A stretch of DNA of 57,441 bases. Origin: Burkholderiaceae bacterium (GTDB lineage: Bacteria; Pseudomonadota; Gammaproteobacteria; Burkholderiales; Burkholderiaceae_C). The position numbers were made by a program, and so were the translations under genes. Numbering within the stretch: position 1 is the stretch's first letter; each line of letters begins with the position of its first letter. This document shows positions 25,706 to 35,131 of this stretch, piece after piece. The DNA lies in NCBI GenBank assembly GCA_016790515.1, contig JAEUOY010000033.1:1-57441 (forward strand), given 5' to 3'. Under the pieces are notes generated by a model. The model was given only the letters and a program-made list of their open reading frames with translations. It searched no databases and was not told the origin of the DNA.

Positions 25706-28700
25706 CTAGATCGGCTCCAGCAGACTGACGCTCGGCGGCACCAGCACCACCCGGGCCTCGACCTCGACGCCGGCCTGCACCAGCGTCAAGGTCGCGCTGC
25801 GCCGCGGCAGCAGCGCGCGCACCAGGCCCAGGCCCGAGACGCCCGGCGGCACCTGGGCCAGGTTGAAGCCCTCGCGCAGCTGGCCGGGGTTGTGCACGCT
25901 GATCGCCAGCCGGGCCTCGTCGCAGTGCAGCACGCAGCGGATGTCGCCCGGCGTGCCGTGCTTGATGGCGTTGGTCAGCAGCTCGTTGATCGTCAGCGCG
26001 ATCGGGATCGACTCGGCCTCGGGCAGCGCGAAGCGGTGCGGCGCCGCTCCCTCGACGCCGACGCCGATGGCGCGGCCGAAGGTGCGCTGCACGCTGGCCG
26101 TGATCGCCTCGACCAGCGGCTTGACGCGCAGCGGCCCGGTCACTCCGACCTGCAACCCGTGCACCTGGGCGATCGCCTGCACCTGGCCGACCGCCTCGTT
26201 GATCAGCAAGGCCACCTCGGGCCGGCGCGCAGCGGTCTGCTGCAGCAGCCCGGCGACCCCCTGCAGGTTGTTCTTGATGCGGTGGTGCACCTCCTTGACC
26301 AGCATCTCGCGCTGCGACACCGCGGCGTCGAAGCGGGCCTGCTCGGCCGCGCGCTGCTCGGTCACGTCGCTGGCCACCAGCAGCAGCTGGGCCTCGCCGC
26401 GGGCCTCGGCGCCGGCGTCCAGCGCGACGATGCGCACGTCCCAGACCCGGCGCTCGGCCGCAGCGTCGTCCGGGGCGGTGCGCAGCGGCCGCGGCAGCTC
26501 GCGGCGCAGCACCTCGGTCTGCGCCCGCGCGGCGTCCAGGTCGCGCCGCAGCAGCGCCGCATCGTCGGGGCCGAACCATTCCTCGGGCAAGCGCCCCAGC
26601 ACCGCCTCGACCGGCCGGCCGAAGAACATCGCCGCCATCTGGTTCAACCGCAGCACCCGGCCGCTGGGCGCGTCGAACAGCGCGATGGCCAGCGGCGCGG
26701 TCTCGATGATGCGCTGCAGGCTGGCCTGGGCCTGCGCGATGCTGACCTCGGCCTGGCGGCGGCGCTCGATGTCGAGCAGCGCGAAGGTGACCTGGCTGCC
26801 GCTGCCCGGCTCCGGGCCGGCCGTGTCGCCGCGGCCGGTGACCACCGCGTTGCCGACGACCCAGAATTCGCGGCCGTCGCGCCCGCGCAGCTTGCACTCG
26901 AAGGTCTCGGCCTGGCCATCGGCCAGCGCCTGCAGGTAGTGGGTGGCGCGCAGCGGGTGCTCGGGGTCGGCGGTGGCGACGATGGCAATCGGCTCGCCGA
27001 CGAAATCGGCCAGTTCGCCACCGAACATGCGCCGCGCCGAGCGGTTCATCCACTCGATGCCGCCGTCGCCGACGGTGACGATGCCCACCAGCACCGAATC
27101 GAGGATCGCCCGCGTGCGCTCGGCCTGCAGCTGCACCGCCTCGCGCGCGCGCCGGCGCTCGTCGACGTCGACATACGAGCAGATCAGGTCGGAGGCCGGG
27201 TCCGATTCGTCGACCCGCCGCTTGCTGACCTGGACCCAGACAATCCGCCCGTCGCGCCGGCGCAGGCGACGCTCGCCGCTCCAGCGGCCGCTCCGGCGCA
27301 GCGCGGCCTGCTGCTGCTGCCAGTCCTGCGCGAAGCTGGCGTCGTCCTCGAACAGCGCGACCAGCGGCATGCCCTGCAGTTCGCCGACCGCATACCCGGT
27401 CAGCGCGGCCAGCGCCTCGTTGGCGCGCTGCAGCGTGCCCTGTCGCAGATAGGCCAGGCCGACGTCGGACAGCGTGAACATCAGCTCGCGCTCGCGCGCC
27501 AGCGCCTCCAGCTCGGCCTGCTGCGCCTTCAGCCGCGAGACGTCGGTCAGCACCACCACCAGCTCGGGCGCCCCGCCACCGGCGGCCCGGCTGGCCGACA
27601 GCGCATACCAGACCGGCCGGGCGCCATCGGCGGCGCGGCGCGTGATCTCGATCTCGTGGCGGCCCTCCCCGGCCAGTGCCTGGCGCAGCAGCGCCTGGGC
27701 CGCCGGCTGGTCGGACAGCAGGTCGCCCAGCAGCGCGCCGGCGGCGCGGCCGGTGGGCAGCCCCAGCATCGCCTCGAAGCGCCGGTTGCAGCGCACCAGC
27801 CGCTCGCCGCGCAGGTAGGCGATGCCGGCGCTGGTGCCGTCGAGGATGGTCGACAGCTCGCGCAGCAGCTGCTCGCTGCGGCGGTGCGCCTCCTCCTGCT
27901 CGGTGACGTCGAGCGTGACCACCGACAGCGCGGCGCGGCCGCCGGTCAGCTCGCCCGGTTCGACCCGCGTCAACAGCCAGCGGGTGCCGAGCTCGGGCAC
28001 CTTCACCGCATAGCGCACCTGGATGCGCTGGCCGTCGCGCAGCGCGCGCTGCAGCCGCTCGAACTCGTCGCGCGCGTCCGGCTCGACCTGGTCGCGGCCG
28101 ACCGACTGCAGGGCCCCGGCCAGGGCCGACGGCGCCGCCGGGTCGGCCGCCGCCGGGCCGCGCGGCGAGCGGCTCTGCACCCAGCCGCGCGAAGCCTCGT
28201 AGGTGGCCACGCCGACGCTGGCAGTGTCCATCAGCGCGCCGATCTCGAGCTGGGCCAGGTCGTGCTCGTCCTCCAGGCTGCGGTCCTCGACCACCGCCAT
28301 CACGCGCAACCCGTCGTGCCCGGGCGCGCCGCCCTCGCCGACGAAGGCGCGCAGCCGCGCCCGCAGCCGCTGGCGCCGGCCGTCGGGCAGCGCCACGCTG
28401 GCCCGCACCTCCAGCGGCCGGGCATCGGGGCGCAGCTCGGGGTGCGGCGCCTGGCCCTCCCAGGCCAGCAGCTGGCACAGGTCGGCCGGCGCGTCGGTCA
28501 ACAGCACCGGCGCGCGGCCGACCAGGGCCTCGAAGGCCGTGTTGCTGCGCAGCACCAGCCCGCTGCCGTCGTAGACCAGCATGCCGATCGGGCTCAGCTC
28601 GAACCATTGGTCCAGCGCATGGTCGGACTGCGCGGCCTGGTGCAGCGCCCGGTGCTCCAGCGTCACGTCCTGCAGGATCGTCAGCAGCAGCGGCGAGCCG

Positions 28701-29401
28701 TCGTCGGCGCTGACCCAGCGCGGCGCGAAGCGGAACCAGCGCTCGCGCCCCTGGCCGTCGACGAGGCGGCGATCGACCTGCCGGTCGGGCTGGCGGCCTT
28801 CGGCCAGCGCCGCCAGCCACTGCCGACGCGACAGCCGCACCGCATCGTCCGCGCCGATGTACAGCGCCTCCAGCGGGTCGTGCCCCAGCACCTGGTCGGG
28901 TGGCCGGCCGCAGGCCTCGAAGAACGCCCGGTTGGCCGCCACGATCACGAAGCGGGTGTCCTGCACGGTCAGCGGCTGCGGCGAATCCCACAGCAGGTGC
29001 ACCAGCTCGCTGGTCGTGCCGGCGGCCAGGGGCGGGGCCGCCGGCGCGCCCGGCGCGGCCGGCGCCCGCAGCACCCAGCCGCTGCCGGCACCCCGACCCA
29101 GCGTGAACGGCAGGCTGTGCCCGGCGAGCGGCCCGCTGGCCAGCGTCAGCGACCCTGTCGCCGCCGGCCCCGCCGACTGCAGACCCTTGTGCAGCCGGTC
29201 GCGCGCCGGCGCATCCAGCCGCTGCAGCGCCCGCTCGAACGGCTGGCCCGGCGCGCAACCCAGCAGCTGCTGCGCCGCACGGTTGCAGTAGCTGACCCGC
29301 TGCCGCGCATCGAACAGCAGCAGGACTTCGTCGACGCCGTCGAGCAGCGCCGCCAGCTGGGCGTTCGACGGCAGCGTGGCGTGGCGCGGCAGCAGGGACA
29401 T
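25706..29401 (-). CDS. Large multi-PAS sensor kinase of the HisKA_2 type
   Basis: The 1231-residue soluble protein has about eight PAS or PAS-like modules in a row (residues 10-1000). Recognisable starts are LLDGVDEVLLLFD, FELSPIGMLVYD, ILDGTSAGIAYL, ILDSVLVGIVTV and IIETAPLAIALFD. A HisKA_2 phospho-acceptor segment follows (VKEVHHRIKNNLQG, first His near 1039), then a compact ATPase domain (TINELLTNAIKHG, GVSGLGLVRALL). It has no membrane helices or signal peptide, so the signals must be cytosolic, such as redox, light or metabolites. The nearest response regulator is the ANTAR protein 0.7 kb away on the same strand. The ATG at 29401 is the first Met of the first PAS module. Confidence 0.93.
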   Translation of the reverse strand: MSLLPRHATLPSNAQLAALLDGVDEVLLLFDARQRVSYCNRAAQQLLGCAPGQPFERALQRLDAPARDRLHKGLQSAGPAATGSLTLASGPLAGHSLPFTLGRGAGSGWVLRAPAAPGAPAAPPLAAGTTSELVHLLWDSPQPLTVQDTRFVIVAANRAFFEACGRPPDQVLGHDPLEALYIGADDAVRLSRRQWLAALAEGRQPDRQVDRRLVDGQGRERWFRFAPRWVSADDGSPLLLTILQDVTLEHRALHQAAQSDHALDQWFELSPIGMLVYDGSGLVLRSNTAFEALVGRAPVLLTDAPADLCQLLAWEGQAPHPELRPDARPLEVRASVALPDGRRQRLRARLRAFVGEGGAPGHDGLRVMAVVEDRSLEDEHDLAQLEIGALMDTASVGVATYEASRGWVQSRSPRGPAAADPAAPSALAGALQSVGRDQVEPDARDEFERLQRALRDGQRIQVRYAVKVPELGTRWLLTRVEPGELTGGRAALSVVTLDVTEQEEAHRRSEQLLRELSTILDGTSAGIAYLRGERLVRCNRRFEAMLGLPTGRAAGALLGDLLSDQPAAQALLRQALAGEGRHEIEITRRAADGARPVWYALSASRAAGGGAPELVVVLTDVSRLKAQQAELEALARERELMFTLSDVGLAYLRQGTLQRANEALAALTGYAVGELQGMPLVALFEDDASFAQDWQQQQAALRRSGRWSGERRLRRRDGRIVWVQVSKRRVDESDPASDLICSYVDVDERRRAREAVQLQAERTRAILDSVLVGIVTVGDGGIEWMNRSARRMFGGELADFVGEPIAIVATADPEHPLRATHYLQALADGQAETFECKLRGRDGREFWVVGNAVVTGRGDTAGPEPGSGSQVTFALLDIERRRQAEVSIAQAQASLQRIIETAPLAIALFDAPSGRVLRLNQMAAMFFGRPVEAVLGRLPEEWFGPDDAALLRRDLDAARAQTEVLRRELPRPLRTAPDDAAAERRVWDVRIVALDAGAEARGEAQLLLVASDVTEQRAAEQARFDAAVSQREMLVKEVHHRIKNNLQGVAGLLQQTAARRPEVALLINEAVGQVQAIAQVHGLQVGVTGPLRVKPLVEAITASVQRTFGRAIGVGVEGAAPHRFALPEAESIPIALTINELLTNAIKHGTPGDIRCVLHCDEARLAISVHNPGQLREGFNLAQVPPGVSGLGLVRALLPRRSATLTLVQAGVEVEARVVLVPPSVSLLEPI

Positions 29402-29497
29402 CCGGGCAGTTTAGTGGCCGGATCGACGGCTGCCGGTTACAACCGGGGCCGCGGCGGCCGGCGGATGGGCCGGCCGGACAACGTGGAGATGCCGACC

Positions 29498-30640
29498 ATG
29501 AGCACCGAGATCCAGCCCTTTCGCATCGCCGTTGCCGACAGCGTGCTGGACGACCTGCGCGCGCGCCTGGGCCACACCCGCTGGCCGGAGGCCGAGCCGG
29601 TCGACGACTGGTCTCAAGGCGTGCCGCTGGCCTGGATCCGGGACATCTGCCGCTACTGGGCCGAGGACTACGATTGGCGCAGCCGCGAGGCCTCGATGAA
29701 CCGCTTCGACCAGTTCACCACGCTGATCGACGGGCTGGCCATCCACTTCCTTCATGTTCGCTCGCCCCATCCCGATGCGATGCCGCTGCTGATGACCCAC
29801 GGCTGGCCGGGCTCGGTGGTCGAGTTCCACAAAGTGATCGCGCCGCTGACCGACCCCACCCGCCACGGCGGCAGCGTCGGCGATGCCTTCCATGTGGTCT
29901 GCCCGTCGCTGCCGGGCTTCGGCTTCTCGGCCAAGCCGACGGCCACCGGCTGGGGCGTCGACCGCATCGCCGCGGCCTGGGGCACGCTGATGGCCCGCCT
30001 GGGCTACCCGCGCTACGGGGCCCACGGCGGCGACTGGGGTTCGGCAGTGACCAGCTCGCTGGGCGCCCAGGATCCGCAGCACTGCGCCGGGATCCACGTC
30101 ACGCTGGCGATGGGCAGCCGCCCGACGCTCGGCGGCCAGCCGGGTCCCGACGAGGCCCGGGCGCTCGAGCGCGCCAGGTACTACAAGGACTGGGACTCGG
30201 GCTACTCGAAGCAGCAGTCGACCCGGCCGCAGACCCTGGCCTACGGGCTGACCGACTCACCGGCCGGCCAGGCGGCCTGGATCCTCGAGAAGTTCCGGGC
30301 CTGGACCGATTGCGACGGCCGCCCCGAGAACCTCCTGAGCCGCGACGAACTGCTGGACAACGTGATGCTGTACTGGGTCACTGCCAGCGCCGCTTCGTCG
30401 GCGCGCCTGTACTGGGAGAGCTTCGGGCCCGGGCGCGGGAGTGCGCAGCCAGTCACCGTGCCGACCGGCGTCGCGGTGTTCCCGAAGGAGATCGTGCCGC
30501 CGGTGCGGCGCTGGATGGCGAGCCGCTACACCGACATCCGCCGCTGGACCGAGATGCCGCGCGGCGGCCATTTCGCCGCCTTCGAGCAGCCCGGGCTGCT
30601 GGTCGAGGACCTGCGGGCGTTCTTCGGGGCGCTGCGCTGA
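29498..30640 (+). CDS. Epoxide hydrolase family protein
   Basis: The 380-residue protein has the N-terminal EHN segment of microsomal-type epoxide hydrolases (PFRIAVADSVLDDLRARL). The alpha/beta hydrolase core follows: HGWPGS for the oxyanion hole, nucleophile Asp in AHGGDWGS, and catalytic His in PRGGHFAAFE near residue 350. A lid region with YKDWDSGYSKQQ-type Tyr residues can activate the epoxide. It should open epoxides to diols in the cytosol; juvenile-hormone-like and aromatic epoxides are known substrates of the family, but none is indicated here. GGAG 9 bases upstream supports the ATG at 29498 over one at 29489. It is divergent from the multi-PAS kinase. Confidence 0.93.
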   Translation: MSTEIQPFRIAVADSVLDDLRARLGHTRWPEAEPVDDWSQGVPLAWIRDICRYWAEDYDWRSREASMNRFDQFTTLIDGLAIHFLHVRSPHPDAMPLLMTHGWPGSVVEFHKVIAPLTDPTRHGGSVGDAFHVVCPSLPGFGFSAKPTATGWGVDRIAAAWGTLMARLGYPRYGAHGGDWGSAVTSSLGAQDPQHCAGIHVTLAMGSRPTLGGQPGPDEARALERARYYKDWDSGYSKQQSTRPQTLAYGLTDSPAGQAAWILEKFRAWTDCDGRPENLLSRDELLDNVMLYWVTASAASSARLYWESFGPGRGSAQPVTVPTGVAVFPKEIVPPVRRWMASRYTDIRRWTEMPRGGHFAAFEQPGLLVEDLRAFFGALR

Positions 30641-30708
30641 TCCGCGGCGGCGCTGAAGGGCCGCGCCGGCCTGGATGCCGCTGCAGCAGCGCGACCACGC
30701 GCCGATCG

Positions 30709-31908
30709 TCAGTCCAGCTGCCGCGCCGCGACCAGCGCGCGCAGCGTCGCCTTGTTGACCCCGGCCGGGGTCATCATCAGCGCCTCGGTGGCGCCGCGGA
30801 TGTCGTACAGCACGGCCGACTCGATCGCCTGCACCAGCGCCAGGTAGGGCTGGTGCGGCCCGTCGCCGTGCAGCAGCGCGGCGCGCACCGCGTCGCTGGT
30901 CGGGATGCTCTTCAGCAGCTCGTCGAAGGGCTGGTGCATCAGCCGGTCCAGCAGCGAGAAGACACCGCAGATGAACAGCTCGCCCAGGCGCTCGGCGTCG
31001 GCGCCGCTGTCGCGGCCGAGCTCCTCCATCAGCAGGCCGCGGCGCACCGCGGCGTAGATCACCGGCTTCATGCCGGCGTCGCGGCTGCCGGCGGCCAGCA
31101 GCAGCGCCAGCCAGCGCTTGAGCTTCTGGTAGCCCAGCAGCATGATCGCGTGGCGGAAGCCGGTCACCTCGACCCTCAGCCCGAACGCCGGCGCGTTGAT
31201 GTAGCGCATCAGCTTGAAGGCCATCGTCGGATCGTTCTTCATCACCGCCTCGAGCCGGTCGATCGGCTCCTGGCGGTCGACCCGGTTGATCAGCTCGACG
31301 ATCGCCTGCAGCTCGGGCTGGGCGCCGCGGCTGGGGCCGGCCCGCGGCGGCGCGGTATCGTCGATCGGCCAGCCCAGCACCGCGATCGCCCCGCGGCCGA
31401 AAGCCTCGGTCATCTGCGCCATCGTGCGCACGCCGGCCTGCACGTGCGGGATGTTGCGCGACACGCCGCCGGGAGGCGGCATGCCGTCGCGGCGCTCGTC
31501 GGCCAGGTCGATGATCGAGTAGGCGAAGCATGGCAGCACCTCGCGCGGCAGCGGCGCCAGCGGTCGGCCCTTGATCAGCAGCGTGTTGCCGCGGGTGTGC
31601 AGCGCGGCCAGCGCGTCGCCGCAGGCTAGGTCGCTGGCCATGAAGGCCGGCACCTCGAGCATCAGGTTCAGCGGCAGGTCGGTGCGCAGCACCGCCTGCA
31701 GCAATCCTTCGCCGACGAGGTTCAGCGACACCCGCTGCGCCGGCTCGGGCCAGGCCTGGGCCAGCGCGGCGATCAGCTCGCCGGCGTCGGGCGGCAGTTC
31801 CGGGCGGACCGGAAAGATCGTCAGGCGCAGCGCGGTGACCGCCTTGTGGCGGTCGATCATCGGCGAGTAGCCCAGCGCCACCTGGCTGAGGGCGGGAAAG
31901 TCGGTCAT
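30709..31908 (-). CDS. HDOD domain protein with degenerate EAL domain (YuxH/CdgJ type)
   Basis: The 399-residue protein has an N-terminal EAL-like fold (residues 1-180) whose catalytic motif is lost: the usual ELLYR-like segment reads VTALRLTIF here, and no DDFGTG is present. It therefore cannot be an active c-di-GMP phosphodiesterase. Residues 195-390 form an HDOD domain (MKNDPTMAFKLMRYINAPAFG, FRHAIMLLGYQKLKRWLALL), a helical fold used in signalling. Relatives affect motility and biofilm formation. It begins 26 bases after flgL on the same strand and so is the last gene of the flagellar operon, which argues for a motility role. Confidence 0.9.
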   Translation of the reverse strand: MTDFPALSQVALGYSPMIDRHKAVTALRLTIFPVRPELPPDAGELIAALAQAWPEPAQRVSLNLVGEGLLQAVLRTDLPLNLMLEVPAFMASDLACGDALAALHTRGNTLLIKGRPLAPLPREVLPCFAYSIIDLADERRDGMPPPGGVSRNIPHVQAGVRTMAQMTEAFGRGAIAVLGWPIDDTAPPRAGPSRGAQPELQAIVELINRVDRQEPIDRLEAVMKNDPTMAFKLMRYINAPAFGLRVEVTGFRHAIMLLGYQKLKRWLALLLAAGSRDAGMKPVIYAAVRRGLLMEELGRDSGADAERLGELFICGVFSLLDRLMHQPFDELLKSIPTSDAVRAALLHGDGPHQPYLALVQAIESAVLYDIRGATEALMMTPAGVNKATLRALVAARQLD

Positions 31909-31933
31909 GCCGCGAGTGTGCGCCGGATCGGCG

Positions 31934-33130
31934 TCATTTCACGTAGTCGAACAGCGACAGGCGCTGCACCATCGCGTAGCTCTGCAGCGCCGCCTGGTAA
32001 CCGGTCTGCTGGTTCTGGAAGGTGCTGACCGCCTGCACCATGTCCAGGTCTTCGGCGTCGGCCTGCACCGACCTGGCCCACAGCGCGCGGTCCTGGTTGC
32101 GCGCGTCCAGCGTGTCGAGCCGCGTCAGCGTGCTGCCGGCTGCCGCGCGGGCGGCCTGCATGTGGCCCATCACCGCGTCGAGGTCGCGCAGCCCGCTGTT
32201 GACCGCCTGCGCCACCCGGCCGGGATTGGATGCCGGATCCTTCAGCGTCGCGATGGCCCGGTCGAGCGCCTCGAATGCATCGAGGTCGGGCGTCGCCGGG
32301 CCGATCGTGAAGCGGTCGCCGTCGGCCGGCAGGCCCTTGACATGCAGCGACATGCCGTCGACGGTGATCGCCGCGCCGGCCTGGTAGGGGACGTTCTCCA
32401 GCGCGGTCGGCGCAGCGTTGGACGACACGGTGTAGCTGAGCACGCCGTTGTGGTCGAAGAAGTCGATCGTGTAGTCGTTGCCGGTGATCGCCGCCGGGTC
32501 GGTGACCGTGCCGGCGTCGATCCAGCCCGAGCCGGTGTTGGCCGCCGCGGCCGCGCTGACGAACACCCCGTTGCCGCTGCGCGCGGCCAGCCAGATCGTC
32601 TGGCCGTCCACCGTGATCGGCATCGCATCGGCGGTGGAGAGTTCGGACTGGCCGCCGGTGGCCGCCGGCTGCACCCCCGCGGCGGTGTCGAGGAAGGGGA
32701 TCGTCGTCGCGCCCTGGCCGCCGAACAGGTAGCCGCCCGCGCCGTTGCCCTGGTTGGCCAGCGCCAGCAGCTGGCTGCGCAGCTGGGCCAGCTGGTTGGC
32801 CTGCGACGCCCGTTCGGCCGCGCTGTAGCTGCCGTTGCCGGCTGCCACCAGGGTGTCGCGGGCGCCCTGCAGCAGCTCGCCGGCCTGGCCCAGCGCCGCC
32901 TCGGTGAGCGTCATCGCATGGCGGCTGGCGGCCAGCGAGCGCTGCTCGCTGGCAATGCGCTCGCCGCTGATGTAGGCCCGCTCGGCGCGCGCCGCGCCGG
33001 TGGGGTCGTCGCTGGGCCGGTTGATGCGCTTGCCGTTGGTCATCGCGGTCTGCGCCTCTGCCATGTCGCGCTGGCGGCGCTGCAGGTTGTCGACGGCGGT
33101 TTCGTAGCGGTTGGCGGTCGAGACTCTCAT
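31934..33130 (-). CDS. flgL: Flagellar hook-associated protein 3 (hook-filament junction)
   Basis: The 398-residue protein has the flagellin-like N-terminal helix (MRVSTANRYETAVDNLQRRQ, then MTNGKRINRPSDDPTGAARA) and a matching C-terminal helix (QTGYQAALQSYAMVQRLSLF). A variable beta-rich centre lies between. FlgL forms the second junction ring between FlgK and filament flagellin after export by the flagellar type III apparatus. It follows flgK after a 66-base gap and precedes the HDOD gene by 25 bases. Sigma-28 control is common for flgKL, but no such promoter is visible before flgK here, so read-through from flgB is likely. Confidence 0.96.
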   Translation of the reverse strand: MRVSTANRYETAVDNLQRRQRDMAEAQTAMTNGKRINRPSDDPTGAARAERAYISGERIASEQRSLAASRHAMTLTEAALGQAGELLQGARDTLVAAGNGSYSAAERASQANQLAQLRSQLLALANQGNGAGGYLFGGQGATTIPFLDTAAGVQPAATGGQSELSTADAMPITVDGQTIWLAARSGNGVFVSAAAAANTGSGWIDAGTVTDPAAITGNDYTIDFFDHNGVLSYTVSSNAAPTALENVPYQAGAAITVDGMSLHVKGLPADGDRFTIGPATPDLDAFEALDRAIATLKDPASNPGRVAQAVNSGLRDLDAVMGHMQAARAAAGSTLTRLDTLDARNQDRALWARSVQADAEDLDMVQAVSTFQNQQTGYQAALQSYAMVQRLSLFDYVK

Positions 33131-33196
33131 GTCAAGGGCTCCTTGCCCCCGGGACGGCGTTCGCGCTCGAGGCGGCCGGGTTCGCGGCCGGGCTCA

Positions 33197-35113
33197 CTAC
33201 CTGCCGAGGTTGTTGATCAAGGTGTCGAACAGCGACTGCGAGGTCTGCAGCAGCTTGGCCGCGGCCTGGTAGCTCTGCTGGAACTGCAGCAGCCGCGCCG
33301 CCTCCTCGTCGAGGTTGACGCCGATCTCGGCGCTCAGTTCGGCCTGGGCCCGCGACGCGACCGTGGCGCTGGTGTCGGCCGCGGCAACCGCGCCTTGCAC
33401 CCGCACGCCGACCTCGGCCATCGTGGCGGCATAGGCGTCGGTGGCGGTCTGGCCGTCGACCAGCAGGCGCGAGGACAGGCTCTCGAAGCGCAGCGCGTTG
33501 CCGTTGCTGGCCGCCGGCAGCGGCGTCGGCACGATCGCCAGCCGATCGCCGGCGCGCGGGATGCCGCTGAGCGTCAGTTCGATGCCATCGAGGCGGATCG
33601 GCTGCCCGGCCAGGTGGACCCCGGTGCCGACCACGTTGTTGCCATCGAGCAGCTCGTAGCTGCCGCCGTCGTCGCTGAAGCGCAGCGTCAGCGCCTGGTA
33701 GGGGCCGGCGGGCGCGGCGGTGATCGCCAGCGCAGCGACGCTCGCGGTGCCGGTGTTGGCCGGGTCGACGGTGGCCAGCACCGGGTTGGCCGCCGCCAGT
33801 GCGCGCGGGTTCTTCAGCAGCACGGTCAGGTCGCCGGCCGCCGCCGCAACCGGCTTGAGGGTGAACGACTCGCCGGCGGCCGGCACGCCGGGCCCGATCG
33901 TGATCGTGAAGCCGTCGAGGCTGTCGCCGTCGAGCACCGGCTGGAACACCTGGCCGTCGGCCAGGCGGGTGACGATGTACTGGCCAGCGTTGGCCGGGTC
34001 GGTTTCGAGCCGGTAGTCGCTGGCCTTCAGCAGTGCCGGGTCGCTGATCGCGAGGCCGACGCCGCTGATGAAGTTGCCGTTGGCGTCGCGCGCATTGGCG
34101 CTGGCCGGCAGCACCTTGGGGCCGCTGAACGCGAGCAGCGTCGCGCCGGGCTGGCCCTGCAGGTCGAGGCCGAACGACTGCTGCTCGTTCAGTGCACCGG
34201 CCAGGCCGGCGACCAGCAGGCCGAGCCGGTTGCGCGCCTCGGCCAGGTCGTCGTTCTGGAACCGCAGCAGCCCGCCGATCTGGCCGCCGCCCACCGTCTC
34301 GGCGCTCAGCGAGGTGATCTGGCCGCCGTTGTCGACACCCACCGTGATGCGGCTCGAATCCTGCGGATCGGCCTGCACCAGCAGCCGGTTCGACGACAGG
34401 CCCAGCACCAGCGTCTGGCCGCTGCCGACGAACACGCTGACCGTCTCGTCGGGTCCGCGCACGGTGTGCACCTCGACCTGCTGGCCGATGCGCCGCACCA
34501 GCTCGTCGCGCTGGTCCAGCAGGTCGTTGGGCGCCTGGCCGCGGCGCGTGGCCGCGGCGATCGCGCCGTTGAGCTTGGCCAGCTCGGCGGCGATCGTATT
34601 GACCTCGGCAATCCCGCCCGAGACGTCGTGCATCAGGTTGGCCTGCAGCGATTCGATCTGGTTCGACGCGTTGCGGGCCAGCGAGGCAAAGTCCTCCAGC
34701 CGGCCGAGCATCGCCTGGCGCGCGGCCAGGTCGGCCGGCGCTGCGGCGACGTCGGCCGCGGCGTTGAAGATCTGGTTGGCGGCGCGCCCCAGCCCCGCCT
34801 CGCCGCCGGGGAACACCTGCTCCAGCTGCGACAGCATGTCGCGCCGCACGCCGTCGGCCGCCGCCGCCGCGCCGGCGCCCACCGCCTGCTGGGTCAGGAA
34901 CATGTTCGACGCCCGGGTGACCGTGGCCACCGTGACGCCGCGGCCGAAGTAGCCGGCGCCGAACGACGCCCCGCCGGCGGTGGCCAGCTGCACCGACTGG
35001 CGCGAGAAGCCCGGCGTGTTGGCATTGGCGATGTTGTTGCCGGTGGTCTGCAGCTGGGCGTAGGCGGCATACAGCGCCGTGGTGCCGATGGACATCAGGG
35101 ACGAGGTCGACAC
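33197..35113 (-). CDS. flgK: Flagellar hook-associated protein 1
   Basis: The 638-residue protein has the flagellar rod/hook N-terminal motif (MSIGTTALYAAYAQLQTTGN, NIANANTPGFSRQ). Its C-terminal D0 helix is EEAARLLQFQQSYQAAAKLL with LFDTLINNLGR at the end. The middle contains the long variable D1-D3 region with several repeat-like segments. FlgK is the first hook-filament junction protein. flgJ ends 18 bases away upstream, so both are on one transcript. Its length is at the high end for the family because of the extended middle. Confidence 0.97.
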   Translation of the reverse strand: MSTSSLMSIGTTALYAAYAQLQTTGNNIANANTPGFSRQSVQLATAGGASFGAGYFGRGVTVATVTRASNMFLTQQAVGAGAAAAADGVRRDMLSQLEQVFPGGEAGLGRAANQIFNAAADVAAAPADLAARQAMLGRLEDFASLARNASNQIESLQANLMHDVSGGIAEVNTIAAELAKLNGAIAAATRRGQAPNDLLDQRDELVRRIGQQVEVHTVRGPDETVSVFVGSGQTLVLGLSSNRLLVQADPQDSSRITVGVDNGGQITSLSAETVGGGQIGGLLRFQNDDLAEARNRLGLLVAGLAGALNEQQSFGLDLQGQPGATLLAFSGPKVLPASANARDANGNFISGVGLAISDPALLKASDYRLETDPANAGQYIVTRLADGQVFQPVLDGDSLDGFTITIGPGVPAAGESFTLKPVAAAAGDLTVLLKNPRALAAANPVLATVDPANTGTASVAALAITAAPAGPYQALTLRFSDDGGSYELLDGNNVVGTGVHLAGQPIRLDGIELTLSGIPRAGDRLAIVPTPLPAASNGNALRFESLSSRLLVDGQTATDAYAATMAEVGVRVQGAVAAADTSATVASRAQAELSAEIGVNLDEEAARLLQFQQSYQAAAKLLQTSQSLFDTLINNLGR

Positions 35114-35131
35114 GGCGCGGCTCGTCTAGGT

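Noticed and set aside
25892-29497. Long plus-strand open frame running into the epoxide hydrolase gene
   Set aside because: The hydrolase domain begins at 29498 with its own ribosome binding site. The upstream part is antisense to the multi-PAS kinase and has shadow composition.
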